A stretch of DNA of 64,000 nucleotides from Niameybacter massiliensis (GCF_001282685.1 NZ_LN875035.1:2652001-2716000); one strand, 5' to 3'. Numbered from the stretch's first letter, positions 7,448-17,137 are shown. The notes: generated from the sequence alone by a model not told the origin. Numbers and translations: made by a program.

Positions 7448-8917
7448 CTAAACTGTAAACTTTTCTACTTTTGGAAAAGTAATTAAAAATGTTGTCTCTA
7501 GCTCATCTAATAAAGCAATTGTTCCTTGTTGTTTTCTCACTAACTCCTGTACAAGGGCAAGCCCTAGTCCTGTCCCACCATACTCTTTAGAACGATCTTT
7601 ATTCACTGTATAAAATGGCTCAAAGATTTTATCTTTTTCTTCTTTAGCAATACCAATGCCTGTATCTCTTATTTCTATATAAACCCGTTGATCCTTTGTA
7701 TAAGAAGTAATAAATATTTTACCATCTATTCGATTATACTTAATCGCATTATCTATCAAATTAATGAATATATGTATCAGGTTTTGTTGATCTCCAAGCA
7801 TCCATCCATGCTCTAAGGATCTTATCAAACTTATATTAAACTTTTTAGCTTTCCCCTCCATCCTACTACACACGTCTTCTAATACCTCTTTTACGTCTAT
7901 ATGCTCAAAATGACATTCAAAATCGTATTGCTGCATTGAAGATAAATACAATATTTTTTCTACCATTTCATATAATCGCTGTGTTTCTTTTCCTATATTA
8001 ACCTTTGCATCCTCAAGCAGCTTATGATCATCTGTATATATATTTAATAAGTCTATATAGGTTTTTATTACGGTAAGAGGTGTTTTAAATTCATGTGTTA
8101 TATTTCCAATAAATGTTTTTTGTTGCTGTTCTAACATCTTAAGCTTATCTATAACATGTTTAAGCTGTTCCTTATCTTCTTGTATGTTTTTTATATTACG
8201 CTCAATTTCGTTGCTCATATAATAGATACCTTCACTTAATTCTCCTATTTCATCATTTCTTTTCAGAGGTACAGCATTATCATATTGACCTCTTTTAATT
8301 TTTAAGACCTCTTTTTTAATCTTAATAATATCTTTAGAAAATGTGTTAAAATAGGCATACGCGCTTATAAAACTTAATAGAAACACAACTGCTCCTACCT
8401 GAATAAACAGAGCTTTTATAGATTCATAGAATTCTATATAGCCTTTAAGTGAATAGTGAAATTGAATAACTCCTATTTGCCCATCTCCGTAGAGAGGCGC
8501 CATATAATTTATATAGCCTCCTACCATTTGATAAGCAATTTCATTGTTTAATGCATGAACAAGTAAAGATTCATTTTCCATTTCTACAGGATAAGAAACA
8601 GAGTGAGTTATTACATTGCCTTGCATATCATATATTGCCATTTCAATTCCACTTAATGAATGTAGATTTAAGATTATATTTTGTCCATTTTGTTGCAAAA
8701 ATTCTTGTTGATCTTCTAAGGGATTGAGAAGATTCATTTGTCTAATGTAGCTATTTGCCATTTTAGCTTGACTTGCCAAATAGACTTCATACTCTTTTAC
8801 TTGATTAGTATGTATACCTTTTAAAATAAGTACATCCAAAATCCCCATAGTAAATATTAAAAGTGTTAATAAAAAAATGCTAAACTTCACTTTTATACTA
8901 ATCTTCATCAATTTCAC
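7448..8917 (-). CDS. Membrane sensor histidine kinase
   Basis: 489 residues. A transmembrane helix at ~11-30, an extracytoplasmic sensor of ~130 residues, a second helix at ~170-190, and a HAMP linker (RGQYDNAVPLKRNDEIGELS) precede a HisKA box with the phospho-His in GNITHEFKTPLTVIKTYIDL. The catalytic domain has the N-box NLIHIFINLIDNAIKYN, and G boxes DTGIGI and GGTGLGLAL. Its start overlaps the response regulator stop by 20 bases. The lipoprotein downstream completes a three-gene unit. The ligand is unknown. Confidence 0.92.
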   Translation of the reverse strand: MKLMKISIKVKFSIFLLTLLIFTMGILDVLILKGIHTNQVKEYEVYLASQAKMANSYIRQMNLLNPLEDQQEFLQQNGQNIILNLHSLSGIEMAIYDMQGNVITHSVSYPVEMENESLLVHALNNEIAYQMVGGYINYMAPLYGDGQIGVIQFHYSLKGYIEFYESIKALFIQVGAVVFLLSFISAYAYFNTFSKDIIKIKKEVLKIKRGQYDNAVPLKRNDEIGELSEGIYYMSNEIERNIKNIQEDKEQLKHVIDKLKMLEQQQKTFIGNITHEFKTPLTVIKTYIDLLNIYTDDHKLLEDAKVNIGKETQRLYEMVEKILYLSSMQQYDFECHFEHIDVKEVLEDVCSRMEGKAKKFNISLIRSLEHGWMLGDQQNLIHIFINLIDNAIKYNRIDGKIFITSYTKDQRVYIEIRDTGIGIAKEEKDKIFEPFYTVNKDRSKEYGGTGLGLALVQELVRKQQGTIALLDELETTFLITFPKVEKFTV

Positions 8918-9587
8918 CTACAAATTTATAGCCTATTCTGTATACTGTTTGTATAAGATTCTCATACTCTTCACCTAATTTTTTTCTTATTCTTTGTATA
9001 TGAATATCTACTGTTCTTGTCCCTCCTATATACTCCATCCCCCAAACTCGGTCTAATAGTTCATCCCTTGTATACACACGTTCTCTATTCGACATCAAAA
9101 GAACTAAAAGCTCAAATTCCTTAGGTGTAAATTCTAATTCGTCTTCTTTTAAGATAACCTTCCTTTGATTAAGCCTAACTTGTAAATGCTTAACTCGCAT
9201 CTCTTCTTGTTTATCCGTTGCCTTATAAAGTCTTCTAATTAATGATTTTGTACGTGCTATAAGTTCTAAAATATCAAAAGGCTTTGTTATATAGTCATCT
9301 GCTCCTAGCTCTAAACCTTGTATTTTATCTACTACATCACTCTTTGCAGTTAGCATCATAATTCCTAGTTTTTCTTTATGCTCTATTTGCTTGCAGACCT
9401 CAAACCCATTCATAATAGGCATCATAATATCTATTATGACTATATGAGGTACAAAGCTTCTGACTTTATCTAATCCATCCTTTCCGTTATAAGCCACTTC
9501 TACTTTGTAGCCTTCTCGTTTGAAAGCATACGCTATAAGATCAGCAATATTTTTTTCATCTTCTACAATTAAAATCTTTTCCTCCAT
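8898..9587 (-). CDS. OmpR-family response regulator
   Basis: 229 residues. The receiver has the acidic pair ED at 10-11, phospho-acceptor Asp53 (IIDIMMP) and KPFD lysine. A winged-helix output domain ends in TRTVDIHIQRIRKKLGEEYE and VYRIGYKF. It is the partner of the overlapping kinase. GAGGATG lies before the ATG. It is separated from the ABC operon upstream by the hairpin at 9625-9658, so it probably has its own promoter in 9588-9624. Confidence 0.92.
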   Translation of the reverse strand: MEEKILIVEDEKNIADLIAYAFKREGYKVEVAYNGKDGLDKVRSFVPHIVIIDIMMPIMNGFEVCKQIEHKEKLGIMMLTAKSDVVDKIQGLELGADDYITKPFDILELIARTKSLIRRLYKATDKQEEMRVKHLQVRLNQRKVILKEDELEFTPKEFELLVLLMSNRERVYTRDELLDRVWGMEYIGGTRTVDIHIQRIRKKLGEEYENLIQTVYRIGYKFVGEIDED

Positions 9588-9624
9588 TGTAACATCCTCT
9601 TTTCTAGTATTTTAAATAATACTT

Positions 9625-9658
9625 AAAGCCTTATTCGGTACTATCCGAATAAGGCTTT
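9625..9658. terminator. Hairpin terminator after the ABC operon
   Basis: A perfect 14-bp stem (9625-9638 with 9645-9658) and 6-base loop. The T-run is good on the plus strand and weak on the minus strand, which is the direction of the ABC permease gene ending at 9697. Confidence 0.65.
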
Positions 9659-9696
9659 TTATGCTAATCACTGTATATTGTCTAAAAATTTAATTT

Positions 9697-11058
9697 TTAC
9701 TCTGTGCGAATCGCTGTAAGCGCAGATAAACTCATTGCACGTTTAGCCGGGAAGTAACCTGCTACTAACCCTATAACTGTTGAAAAAGTAAGGGCAGCTA
9801 GTGCTAGCCACGGAGGTATAATAGATATGGCACCTCCACCTTCACTTCCCATCATGGACATCATGCCACCTGCTACTTGTGCTCCAAATTTATTGATGAG
9901 AAAAGAGGTTATATAAGATACGGTTACACCAACGCCACCTCCAAGCGCTCCAATTAAAAGCGCCTCTACAAGAAATAGTTTTTTTATGTCCGTAAGCTTG
10001 GCACCAATAACTTTCATAACACCAATTTCTTTTGTTCTTTCATAAATAGACATCATCATGGTATTAGTAATTCCAATCGCTGCAACAAGAAGGGAAATAC
10101 CGCCTATGCCCCCGAGCATTACTTGAATACCACCAGAAATCTTTTTCATTTCATTTAAATATTCCATAGGACTAGATGTTCTAAATCCTAAATCTTTAAT
10201 GACTTGTTGTACCGTTTCAACTTGACTTTCACTAGCTACTTTCACACGTACACTTTGGTACTTATTTTTATCCTTATTATTTTCTTCCTGACCATTGTTA
10301 ACTTTTTTATTATATCTTTCTTGCTCTTCTTTTAACTTTTCAAATAGATTGAGGGGTACTAGGGCTATATAACTATTTTCCCAATCTTCCTCTTTAAAAA
10401 GTCCTAATACGGTTACACGTTCTTGTCTTGGTACTTCAATCTGATTACCATCCTGGTCTGACACGGGCTCGTTGGTATCATAACTATATTGCCCTAAATC
10501 AATTTTAACCTGGTCTTCCCCTAACTCAAATTCCTTTGCATCAGGCGGTTTATTCCAATTAATCTGTTGACCTGGTTTTACAAACTGGCGTGTAATTTCT
10601 CTTCCTAATACAATAGCCTTAGTATCTATTTTATCAAAAAGTTTTCCTTCTCCAACTTTATACCCTAGTATTTCCATTTCTTCTGCTGATAAGCCACGTA
10701 TTTCTATCTGGCTACTAGTACGGTACTTTCCAAACTTTAAGTAAGCATTGATACTTCTTGATGGTACTACCTTTTGTACACCTGGTATTGCTTCCATACT
10801 TTTTAGAGCCTTATCATCTAACTTAGGCGCTTTGGGGTCTGACCACGTATTAGGGGAAACCTCAATAACTGTAAGTGACTGCATTTCTTGCATTTGCTTT
10901 TTAAAATTTTCATCCATGGCAATACCTAATGATAACATCAAAATAATAGAAGTTGCTCCAATCACTACACCTAAGATGGTGAGAAAAGTACGGAGTTTAC
11001 GCCGCCATAAACTCCTAATACTCATCATTAATAAATCATTAATCCTCATCTTCTTCAC
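9697..11058 (-). CDS. MacB-like ABC transporter permease
   Basis: 453 residues. One transmembrane helix at ~20-42 (KLRTFLTILGVVIGATSIIL), a large extracytoplasmic MacB periplasmic-core domain, then three C-terminal helices of the FtsX fold (ISLLVAAIGITNTMMMSIYE with ERTKEIGVMKVIGA, the coupling region). It is last in the operon ATPase - CARDB protein - permease and overlaps the preceding gene by 20 bases. Family members export peptides, antibiotics or lipids, or act mechanically on the envelope. The insertion around 200-290 is rich in charged residues. Control by the CTTAAG-box regulator is inferred from the operon promoter. Confidence 0.9.
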   Translation of the reverse strand: MKKMRINDLLMMSIRSLWRRKLRTFLTILGVVIGATSIILMLSLGIAMDENFKKQMQEMQSLTVIEVSPNTWSDPKAPKLDDKALKSMEAIPGVQKVVPSRSINAYLKFGKYRTSSQIEIRGLSAEEMEILGYKVGEGKLFDKIDTKAIVLGREITRQFVKPGQQINWNKPPDAKEFELGEDQVKIDLGQYSYDTNEPVSDQDGNQIEVPRQERVTVLGLFKEEDWENSYIALVPLNLFEKLKEEQERYNKKVNNGQEENNKDKNKYQSVRVKVASESQVETVQQVIKDLGFRTSSPMEYLNEMKKISGGIQVMLGGIGGISLLVAAIGITNTMMMSIYERTKEIGVMKVIGAKLTDIKKLFLVEALLIGALGGGVGVTVSYITSFLINKFGAQVAGGMMSMMGSEGGGAISIIPPWLALAALTFSTVIGLVAGYFPAKRAMSLSALTAIRTE

Positions 11059-13402
11059 TCTCTAAGCGTTGTTTACGTTTTTTCATAACAATACCTGTTA
11101 TTCCCGCGGCACTTCCTATCCCTACCACTATTCCAAGTATAATAGGCCATTTAGCTTGTTTTTCTTCTTCTAAAGGTGGTAACATTTCATCCATTCCTCC
11201 TTCAGTATCAGTCATACTTGCTGTTACATCCATTTGGAATTCATATTCATAGTTTTGTACTTGTCCTGCTACATCTTCATACTCTATTTGAATCTTACCT
11301 GTTAAGTTTCCCTCTTGAAGTGGTGTAATGGTTGGCATGTAAGTTTTAGAGTTACCCTTTTCTAAAGAACCAATAATAAGCGTATTATCTTGTACCTCAA
11401 AGCCTTCTCCAACAGTTTTTACTCTTACATTACTAATATCTGTCTTTCCTGTATTATAAATTGTTGCAGAAACTTCTGTTGGTCTCCCTACTTCTGTAGA
11501 CTCTACTCTCACCTCAGCTACTTCTAGCTTAGTTACTTGTTCTACAGGTATACCAAACCTTTCTGTTGCTGTGATTGCTTCACCTTTATCATCTTCATAT
11601 TCCATCTCTAGAGTAATTTCATAAGTTTTAGGTTTAGCGCTTGGAAGTGTATATAGTCTAATTTTTTTCGTATCCATTTCTCCTGGAGAAAGCTGACTAA
11701 TAAAGAATGTATTACTTGCACCTACTGGTGTGAATACACTTCCTGTATCTTTTTCTCCCTGTTCTTTAACTGTTAAATTAGCTTTTAAGTTTTGTACTTT
11801 TTTATCACTGCTTGTATTTAAGAAACCAATCTCTAAATCAAACTCCTCACCTGCTCTTACAACAACTGGACTAGAACTATAATTGCCTACAATAACTTTA
11901 GGCTTACCTTTCCCTTTATTCCCCTCAGTTGTATCCTTTTCATTTTGAACAGATACTGTAGCATATTGCTTAATGCTTACTTCTTTTCCATTAAGTGTAT
12001 AATCAGCAGAAATTTCAACGGGATAAGTCCCTGTTGTTACACTTTGTGTAGCGACAAAATCTACAAGGTAGCTTTTTGACTGTCCTTTTGTTAATTTGGG
12101 TTCAATAAAAATACTTTTAGATTTTGATACGATACCTTCTCCGCTTTTAACTTCGATTTTAACATTCTTTGCCTCATCTGGTGCTGTGACTTTAAAGCCA
12201 ACATTAAAGGCCTCTCCTACCTTTTTAAGCCCATTGGGCTCTTTAGTTGTTAAAATTTCAATGGCTTTTTGTGATACACTACCTTTAGTACTTAAATAAA
12301 TATATTGGCTATTGGTTTTTGTCTCTCCTAAATCATCTATGTAGCTTAACTTCATTTCTACAGGCAAATTAAAACTGGTTGTATCGTTAACAATTAAACT
12401 CACCGGTATAGATTGTGTTTTATTACTCCCTATGTTTTCGATATATTTAACATTGCTTCCATCTGCTACAAATACCTTTTCATTTGGAACAATCTCTAAT
12501 TTTACATTTTTAGCTTCTACTTGCCCAACATTTTTAATATTTACTTGCACTGTTTTGGCTACATTAGCTTCAAATGCTGTACCATTATTCACAGAAACCT
12601 CTAGAGAAGGGGGTATAAAGTTACTATCTACTTTTAACTTAACTGTATGTACAGTCTCTCCTATTTTGACTTCCATCTCATGTATGCCTCTTGTAACCTT
12701 TTCATCAATATCTAATGTGATATAGTAATCTTTCTTGCTGCCCGGGTCCATAGCTGATAAATCAATTTTTTTCTTTTTTAAGGTAATTCCCTTGGCACTA
12801 TTAGAATCCTTAATTTTAAGGTCCATAGACCCTGCTTCTACGTAAGACTTAGAATCATTCTTTATCGTTAATGTAATCTGTTGTGTTTGCCCTGCTACTA
12901 CATTGAGCGTACTAGTAGAAAGACTTATGCCTTCCGATGCTTGTAGTGCTGCCTCTGCATTTTCAAGTACAATACTTGTTGTAGCCGTATCTGCTTTACC
13001 TTCAGCACTTGTATAGCCTACTTCTACCTCAACACTTTTGCCTTTTCCGTTATAAGTAAGGTCCATGACAACAATCGTCTTGCTACCTCCTTCATTTTCC
13101 ATAATCTGTACACCTTGTACGTCTACGCTGGATTTAGTGCTTCCTTCTAACTCTATGTAACGTATTGCTTTTCTAAGTTCATCTACATTTTGATCTGTAT
13201 CCACATTAATAAAAACATTAAAACGGTCACCCTTTTTCAATGACTTACTTACAGGTTTAGCTGACAAACTCATGCCACCTACTGCCCTAGCTCCTACATT
13301 TTCTATGGTTGCCGCCATTACTTGATAACTTGGTATACATCCACTTGCACAGACCACTAGACCTGCTAAGAATAAACTTGTAAATTTACGCTTGCTTTTC
13401 AT
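11039..13402 (-). CDS. Surface-anchored CARDB/S-layer-like protein of an ABC operon
   Basis: I start it at the ATG at 13402, preceded by GAGGG, rather than a possible ATG six codons earlier. The protein has ~787 residues. The N-terminus has a signal sequence with a possible lipobox (ASGC) or a signal peptidase I site after QVMA. Several ~110-residue beta-sandwich repeats of the CARDB/COG1361 kind follow (TLTIKNDSKSYVEAG, VNIKNVGQVEAKNVKLEI, ATIYNTGKTDISNVRVKT). A transmembrane helix (WPIILGIVVGIGSAAG) and a basic tail end the protein, so it spans the wall side anchored at the membrane. It lies between the ATPase and permease genes, overlapping both, so it is probably a structural part of the transporter. 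Confidence 0.8.
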   Translation of the reverse strand: MKSKRKFTSLFLAGLVVCASGCIPSYQVMAATIENVGARAVGGMSLSAKPVSKSLKKGDRFNVFINVDTDQNVDELRKAIRYIELEGSTKSSVDVQGVQIMENEGGSKTIVVMDLTYNGKGKSVEVEVGYTSAEGKADTATTSIVLENAEAALQASEGISLSTSTLNVVAGQTQQITLTIKNDSKSYVEAGSMDLKIKDSNSAKGITLKKKKIDLSAMDPGSKKDYYITLDIDEKVTRGIHEMEVKIGETVHTVKLKVDSNFIPPSLEVSVNNGTAFEANVAKTVQVNIKNVGQVEAKNVKLEIVPNEKVFVADGSNVKYIENIGSNKTQSIPVSLIVNDTTSFNLPVEMKLSYIDDLGETKTNSQYIYLSTKGSVSQKAIEILTTKEPNGLKKVGEAFNVGFKVTAPDEAKNVKIEVKSGEGIVSKSKSIFIEPKLTKGQSKSYLVDFVATQSVTTGTYPVEISADYTLNGKEVSIKQYATVSVQNEKDTTEGNKGKGKPKVIVGNYSSSPVVVRAGEEFDLEIGFLNTSSDKKVQNLKANLTVKEQGEKDTGSVFTPVGASNTFFISQLSPGEMDTKKIRLYTLPSAKPKTYEITLEMEYEDDKGEAITATERFGIPVEQVTKLEVAEVRVESTEVGRPTEVSATIYNTGKTDISNVRVKTVGEGFEVQDNTLIIGSLEKGNSKTYMPTITPLQEGNLTGKIQIEYEDVAGQVQNYEYEFQMDVTASMTDTEGGMDEMLPPLEEEKQAKWPIILGIVVGIGSAAGITGIVMKKRKQRLESEEDED

Positions 13403-14108
13403 AAATGATTTCCCTCTCATTCTCTTTTTTTATCTCTATTTTCCTTATTTCTCCATCAATCAAAGTAATAATACGGTCTGCATAGTCTGCTATTTCTGGG
13501 TCATGAGAAACAATGATTAATGTTTGATTATACTTTCTTGCCATATCTTTGATCATTTCCATAACTTCTATGGTTGTATGCGTATCTAAGTTTCCTGTTG
13601 GCTCATCCGCAAACAAGATAGTGGGGCGGTTTACAAAGGCGCGTGCAATACTTACACGTTGTTGTTGACCACCACTCATTTCTTTCGGTTTATGATGTAA
13701 CCTTTTATTTAGTCCTACAGCTTTTAGCATTGCTTCTGCCTGCTTATCCCTTTTTGCTTTTGGCATCCCTTGAAAAATAAGAGGCAAAGATACATTTTCT
13801 AGAGCTGTTAAAGAAGGTATTAAGTTATAAGACTGAAATACAAATCCAATGTACTTTTGTCTAAAAGTAGCAAGCTCTACTTCACTGAGTTTTTCTACTC
13901 TTGTTTTCTTAACTTTGATGGTACCGCTTGTAGGTTTCTCAAGTCCTGCTAGCATATTGAGAAGTGTTGACTTACCAGAACCAGATGTTCCAAACAAGCA
14001 GCATATTTCCCCTTCCTCTATTGTTAGATCAACAGACTTAAGGGCCACAATTTTTTCTTTTCCCATACGGTAGACTTTGCGTAAGCCTTCCACTTCTATA
14101 ATGGCCAT
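13386..14108 (-). CDS. ABC transporter ATPase (MacB/LolD type)
   Basis: 240 residues. Walker A GTSGSGKST, Q-loop FVFQSYNLIPSLTALENVSL, signature MSGGQQQRVSIARA, Walker B ILFADEPTGNLD and H-loop IVSHD are all intact. It powers the permease encoded two genes downstream. First gene of its operon; the promoter with four CTTAAG-like half-sites and a TATGCT -10 lies 36 bases upstream. Confidence 0.93.
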   Translation of the reverse strand: MAIIEVEGLRKVYRMGKEKIVALKSVDLTIEEGEICCLFGTSGSGKSTLLNMLAGLEKPTSGTIKVKKTRVEKLSEVELATFRQKYIGFVFQSYNLIPSLTALENVSLPLIFQGMPKAKRDKQAEAMLKAVGLNKRLHHKPKEMSGGQQQRVSIARAFVNRPTILFADEPTGNLDTHTTIEVMEMIKDMARKYNQTLIIVSHDPEIADYADRIITLIDGEIRKIEIKKENEREIIYEKQA

Positions 14109-14143
14109 CTATCGTTCTCCTTCCTATTTCTTTTCATACCTCT

Positions 14144-14197
14144 AGCATACAAAAAGAACCTTAAGGCATGCTTTAGGCAACCTTAAGGTTTCTTAAG
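14144..14197 (-). promoter_or_regulatory. Promoter of the ABC operon with four phased CTTAAG boxes
   Basis: On the minus strand half-sites CTTAAG, CTTAAG, CTAAAG and CTTAAG lie at 14192, 14182, 14171 and 14160 (10-11 bp apart), and the last is followed after 10 bases by TATGCT (14144-14149). Two half-sites 11 bp apart ending 10 bp before the -10 is the CiaR-type layout. The outer boxes also form AACCTTAAGG/CCTTAAGGTT followed by CTTTTT, so the same DNA may terminate the deacetylase transcript. Confidence 0.65.
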
Positions 14198-14218
14198 ATA
14201 AGTTGTGATTACTTACTT

Positions 14219-15154
14219 TTATTTAAATTGTACAGGTGTTGTTTCCTGTGTTATTGCTTTAAAACTAAATCCTTGCTCCCTCAGCCCTTTAACAATTTCA
14301 GGTAATGCTTCTACCGTTGTTCCTTTACCTGCTGCATCATGCATAAGAATATTAGCTTCTTTTTGATACTTTGCTTGAGATAATACAGAATCTACAATAA
14401 CATTTTTATCCTGTCTTGCCCGACTTGCATCTGTTGAATCCACATTCCAGTCGTAATAAATATAGCCCTTTTCCTTCACTTGACTGATAATTTTATCCAT
14501 AAGGCCTACGCCTCCATAACGATTGCTCACTGTATTATTTGACCCACCAGGAAAACGAATGATTTTTGATTCAATACCTGTTAGAGATTTTACATAGTCT
14601 GATACAGTCATTAAATCTTCAAAAAATGAATCCACACTCCTATATACTTGTGCATAATCATGAGTGGTGGTATGTAGTGCTAAAGTGTGCCCTTCATCTA
14701 CTATTCTTTTATATACTTCTTCATAATCCGTTTTTTTAGTTACAAAAAAAGTTGCTGAAATATTATTTAACTTTAAGAAATCTAATATTTTTATAGTATT
14801 TTGGCTTGGACCATCATCAAAAGTTAAATAAGCATATTTTTTATCACTCTCATCTTCATTCAGTAAACGTTCTACATCAATGCCTTGACTCTTGAGCAAT
14901 GTAACTTCTGCATTCAACTCTTGCATTTGTTTTGTAAGCTGTTGATTTTTTTCTTTAGCCTCTTCTAACTGAATACCTAGCATCTCTTTAGATGCTTCTA
15001 ATATAGATGCTTTTTCTTGTATGCTTTTTAATACTTCATTTTGCTCCTTGTTCTTTACATGAACCCATCCTGCTGTACTAAACAGCCCTATGGCACTGAT
15101 TAAAAAGATTATTGCTATAAAAATTTCTCTTCTCCTTCTTTTCCTACGTTTCAT
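14219..15154 (-). CDS. Polysaccharide deacetylase, membrane anchored (PgdA-like)
   Basis: 311 residues. A basic N-terminus and a transmembrane helix (10-30) place the enzyme outside the cell; residues 35-95 are a coiled coil. The NodB domain starts with TFDDGPS (111-117, catalytic Asp113 and metal Asp114), has the metal site HTTTHD (His161, His165), RFPGGSNN and the LMHDA motif. These enzymes remove N-acetyl groups from peptidoglycan or another polymer, which gives lysozyme or peptide resistance. It follows a small coiled-coil membrane protein by 28 bases behind a CTTAAG-box promoter, consistent with an envelope-stress response. Confidence 0.88.
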   Translation of the reverse strand: MKRRKRRRREIFIAIIFLISAIGLFSTAGWVHVKNKEQNEVLKSIQEKASILEASKEMLGIQLEEAKEKNQQLTKQMQELNAEVTLLKSQGIDVERLLNEDESDKKYAYLTFDDGPSQNTIKILDFLKLNNISATFFVTKKTDYEEVYKRIVDEGHTLALHTTTHDYAQVYRSVDSFFEDLMTVSDYVKSLTGIESKIIRFPGGSNNTVSNRYGGVGLMDKIISQVKEKGYIYYDWNVDSTDASRARQDKNVIVDSVLSQAKYQKEANILMHDAAGKGTTVEALPEIVKGLREQGFSFKAITQETTPVQFK

Positions 15155-15182
15155 TTTTCACCTCATTTTTCTATATTCTTAT

Positions 15183-15482
15183 TTATTTCATACTGTCCGG
15201 AATAATGATCGGTTGATAATTCCATAAGATAGCTGTTAATTCATCTATTTTCTTTTCAAGAACTTTGCCATCTTCTTGTACTAACTTGATTTCCTGTTCT
15301 ACCGTCATCTTATCCTTTTGTTTTTGTTCAATATTAGATTCTATCTTATCCATCTTTTTTGCTATCAAATAGCCATTGGTCATACTTACAATCATACAAA
15401 CAGTGGCGATTATAACTAAAACGCCACTAATTCCTTTATAGTTCAATCTTTTTTTCATTGATGCTTTTTTACGTCTAGTCAT
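15183..15482 (-). CDS. Small coiled-coil membrane protein (septum-initiator-like)
   Basis: 99 residues from the ATG at 15482, which has GAGGGA seven bases upstream; a GTG five codons earlier is less likely. A basic N-terminus (TRRKKASMKKRL), a transmembrane helix (GVLVIIATVCMIVSMTNGYL) and a coiled coil (KMDKIESNIEQKQKDKMTVE) give the layout of FtsL/DivIC-like proteins. There is no clear family signature. It is in one transcript with the deacetylase, whose own N-terminus also has a coiled coil, so the two may pair at the membrane; this is inference. Confidence 0.7.
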   Translation of the reverse strand: MTRRKKASMKKRLNYKGISGVLVIIATVCMIVSMTNGYLIAKKMDKIESNIEQKQKDKMTVEQEIKLVQEDGKVLEKKIDELTAILWNYQPIIIPDSMK

Positions 15483-15511
15483 AATTAATTCCCTCACTTT
15501 CTAGCAACTTA

Positions 15512-15565
15512 AGCATATAAAAATAACCTTAAGGCATGCTTTACGCAACCTTAAGGTTTCTTAAG
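15512..15565 (-). promoter_or_regulatory. Promoter of the deacetylase unit with phased CTTAAG boxes
   Basis: On the minus strand half-sites CTTAAG, CTTAAG, GTAAAG and CTTAAG lie at 15560, 15550, 15539 and 15528, then 10 bases, then TATGCT (15512-15517). It is nearly identical over 40 bases to the ABC operon promoter. Its inverted arms followed by ATTTTTA may also terminate the kinase gene, whose stop is at 15551. Confidence 0.65.
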
Positions 15566-17137
15566 ATAAGGCATTTGTATTCTAAATTCTGTATGGTAAG
15601 GTACTGTAGGTTTTGTAGCCAGTTGAATACTTCCATTATGAGCCTCTATAATACGTTTACTAATAGCAAGTCCCAGTCCTGAACCTTGCTTATTATTTCT
15701 TGAATCATCTCCTACTATAAATGGCTCAAATAAAGTACTTACCAAATGAGTCGGTATGCCTATTCCATCATCTGCTAAAATAATTTGAATATCTTTATCT
15801 TGCTTTTTAATGGTTACATATAGTGTTGTACCTATAGGATTATGCTTCATTGCATTAACCATTATATTTTCAAATACTCGCCTTAACTGAAGTGGATCAA
15901 TTTCACACATTAGTGGTTCATCTGGTATATCAATATCTAGCATAAAACCGGAAAGTTCTACTTCATCGTACTTTTCAGCTAAGTAAGCACGCATATATTC
16001 ACAGACATCCCATTTTTCTAGATTTAACTTAAACTCTGGATGCTCCAATTTACTATATTCATAGAAATTATTAATGAGCTGCGTCAAACCTGTAGCCTTA
16101 TGATAAATAGTTGTTAAATACTGTTCAAGTTGCTCTTCTTTGACAAGACCATCACAAATAGCTTTAGAATATCCTTGAATCACTGTAATAGGTGTCTTTA
16201 AATCATGAGATATATCTGCTAACATTTTCTGCTTTTCTTGTTCTAACTCTTGTCTTCTTGCTTCACTTTCACTAAGCTGTATAGACATTTCATTGAAGTT
16301 TTCACAGATTTCAACGAATTCATTAGGCCCTTGATAATCAATAATAACTTCTTTCTGACCATTAGAAAAACTTCCTATTGCTGTATTCAATAAATTAAGT
16401 GGTTTTTTTACTTTACGATTGAGCCAATATACAAACAAAATCACCATCAAAATATAAAATATAATAAAAATATAATTAACGCCTCTTATAATCGTATAAT
16501 AGCGATCAATATCTTCATCTCTTATACTTGGAGAAAAAATAAGTAGGGTATGTCCATCTTGATACGGATGCTTCCATACATCATACTCACTTGAAAAAGT
16601 ACCTGTTAAATACTCTAACTCTCGCTCAGTATACTTTGTTTTACTCTGAGGTTTACTACTTGTTATTACATTTAAATCTTCATCTAATAATACATAGCCT
16701 TTACTATCTTCATCATAAGCACTCTCATATGTCATTAGCAGTTTTTGTTTTCCTGATGTTGTTACATATTCATCTATCAGTACATAATCATTCCCCATAT
16801 AAGTTGGGATACAATCTATTTCCCCCTGTGTATATACGCCCATTGGCTTACTCTTATCACTTTGATAAACTGTTTTAAGATTTTGGTTTAAAATTTCAAT
16901 ATATCCACCTTTACCTAGAAACTTTTCAACTGTAACCTGACTGTAATCACCTTCTAAAACAGCTTGTTTATGAGTAATTAAATCGTCTACTTGTGGATAT
17001 TTAAAAATCTCATCTGCTTTCATATAGGCAATACTATACAAACTCCCTAGTACAAATGCAACAGTAAGTGAAAAGAATATATAATGCCAAATAAGCATAG
17101 TAAATAGACTGGATCGTTTTCTTTTATTTGCTTTCAA
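15551..17137 (-). CDS. Membrane sensor histidine kinase
   Basis: 528 residues. Transmembrane helix ~13-35, an extracytoplasmic region to ~215, second helix (NYIFIIFYILMVILFVYWLN), HAMP domain, HisKA box with phospho-His in ADISHDLKTPITVIQGYSKA, and an ATPase domain with the N-box FENIMVNAMKHN, ADDGIGI and GSGLGLAISK. It overlaps its response regulator by 14 bases. The extracytoplasmic domain is long enough for direct ligand sensing. Neighbouring deacetylase and ABC genes suggest that it detects cell-wall-active agents, which is inference. Confidence 0.92.
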   Translation of the reverse strand: MKANKRKRSSLFTMLIWHYIFFSLTVAFVLGSLYSIAYMKADEIFKYPQVDDLITHKQAVLEGDYSQVTVEKFLGKGGYIEILNQNLKTVYQSDKSKPMGVYTQGEIDCIPTYMGNDYVLIDEYVTTSGKQKLLMTYESAYDEDSKGYVLLDEDLNVITSSKPQSKTKYTERELEYLTGTFSSEYDVWKHPYQDGHTLLIFSPSIRDEDIDRYYTIIRGVNYIFIIFYILMVILFVYWLNRKVKKPLNLLNTAIGSFSNGQKEVIIDYQGPNEFVEICENFNEMSIQLSESEARRQELEQEKQKMLADISHDLKTPITVIQGYSKAICDGLVKEEQLEQYLTTIYHKATGLTQLINNFYEYSKLEHPEFKLNLEKWDVCEYMRAYLAEKYDEVELSGFMLDIDIPDEPLMCEIDPLQLRRVFENIMVNAMKHNPIGTTLYVTIKKQDKDIQIILADDGIGIPTHLVSTLFEPFIVGDDSRNNKQGSGLGLAISKRIIEAHNGSIQLATKPTVPYHTEFRIQMPYLKKP

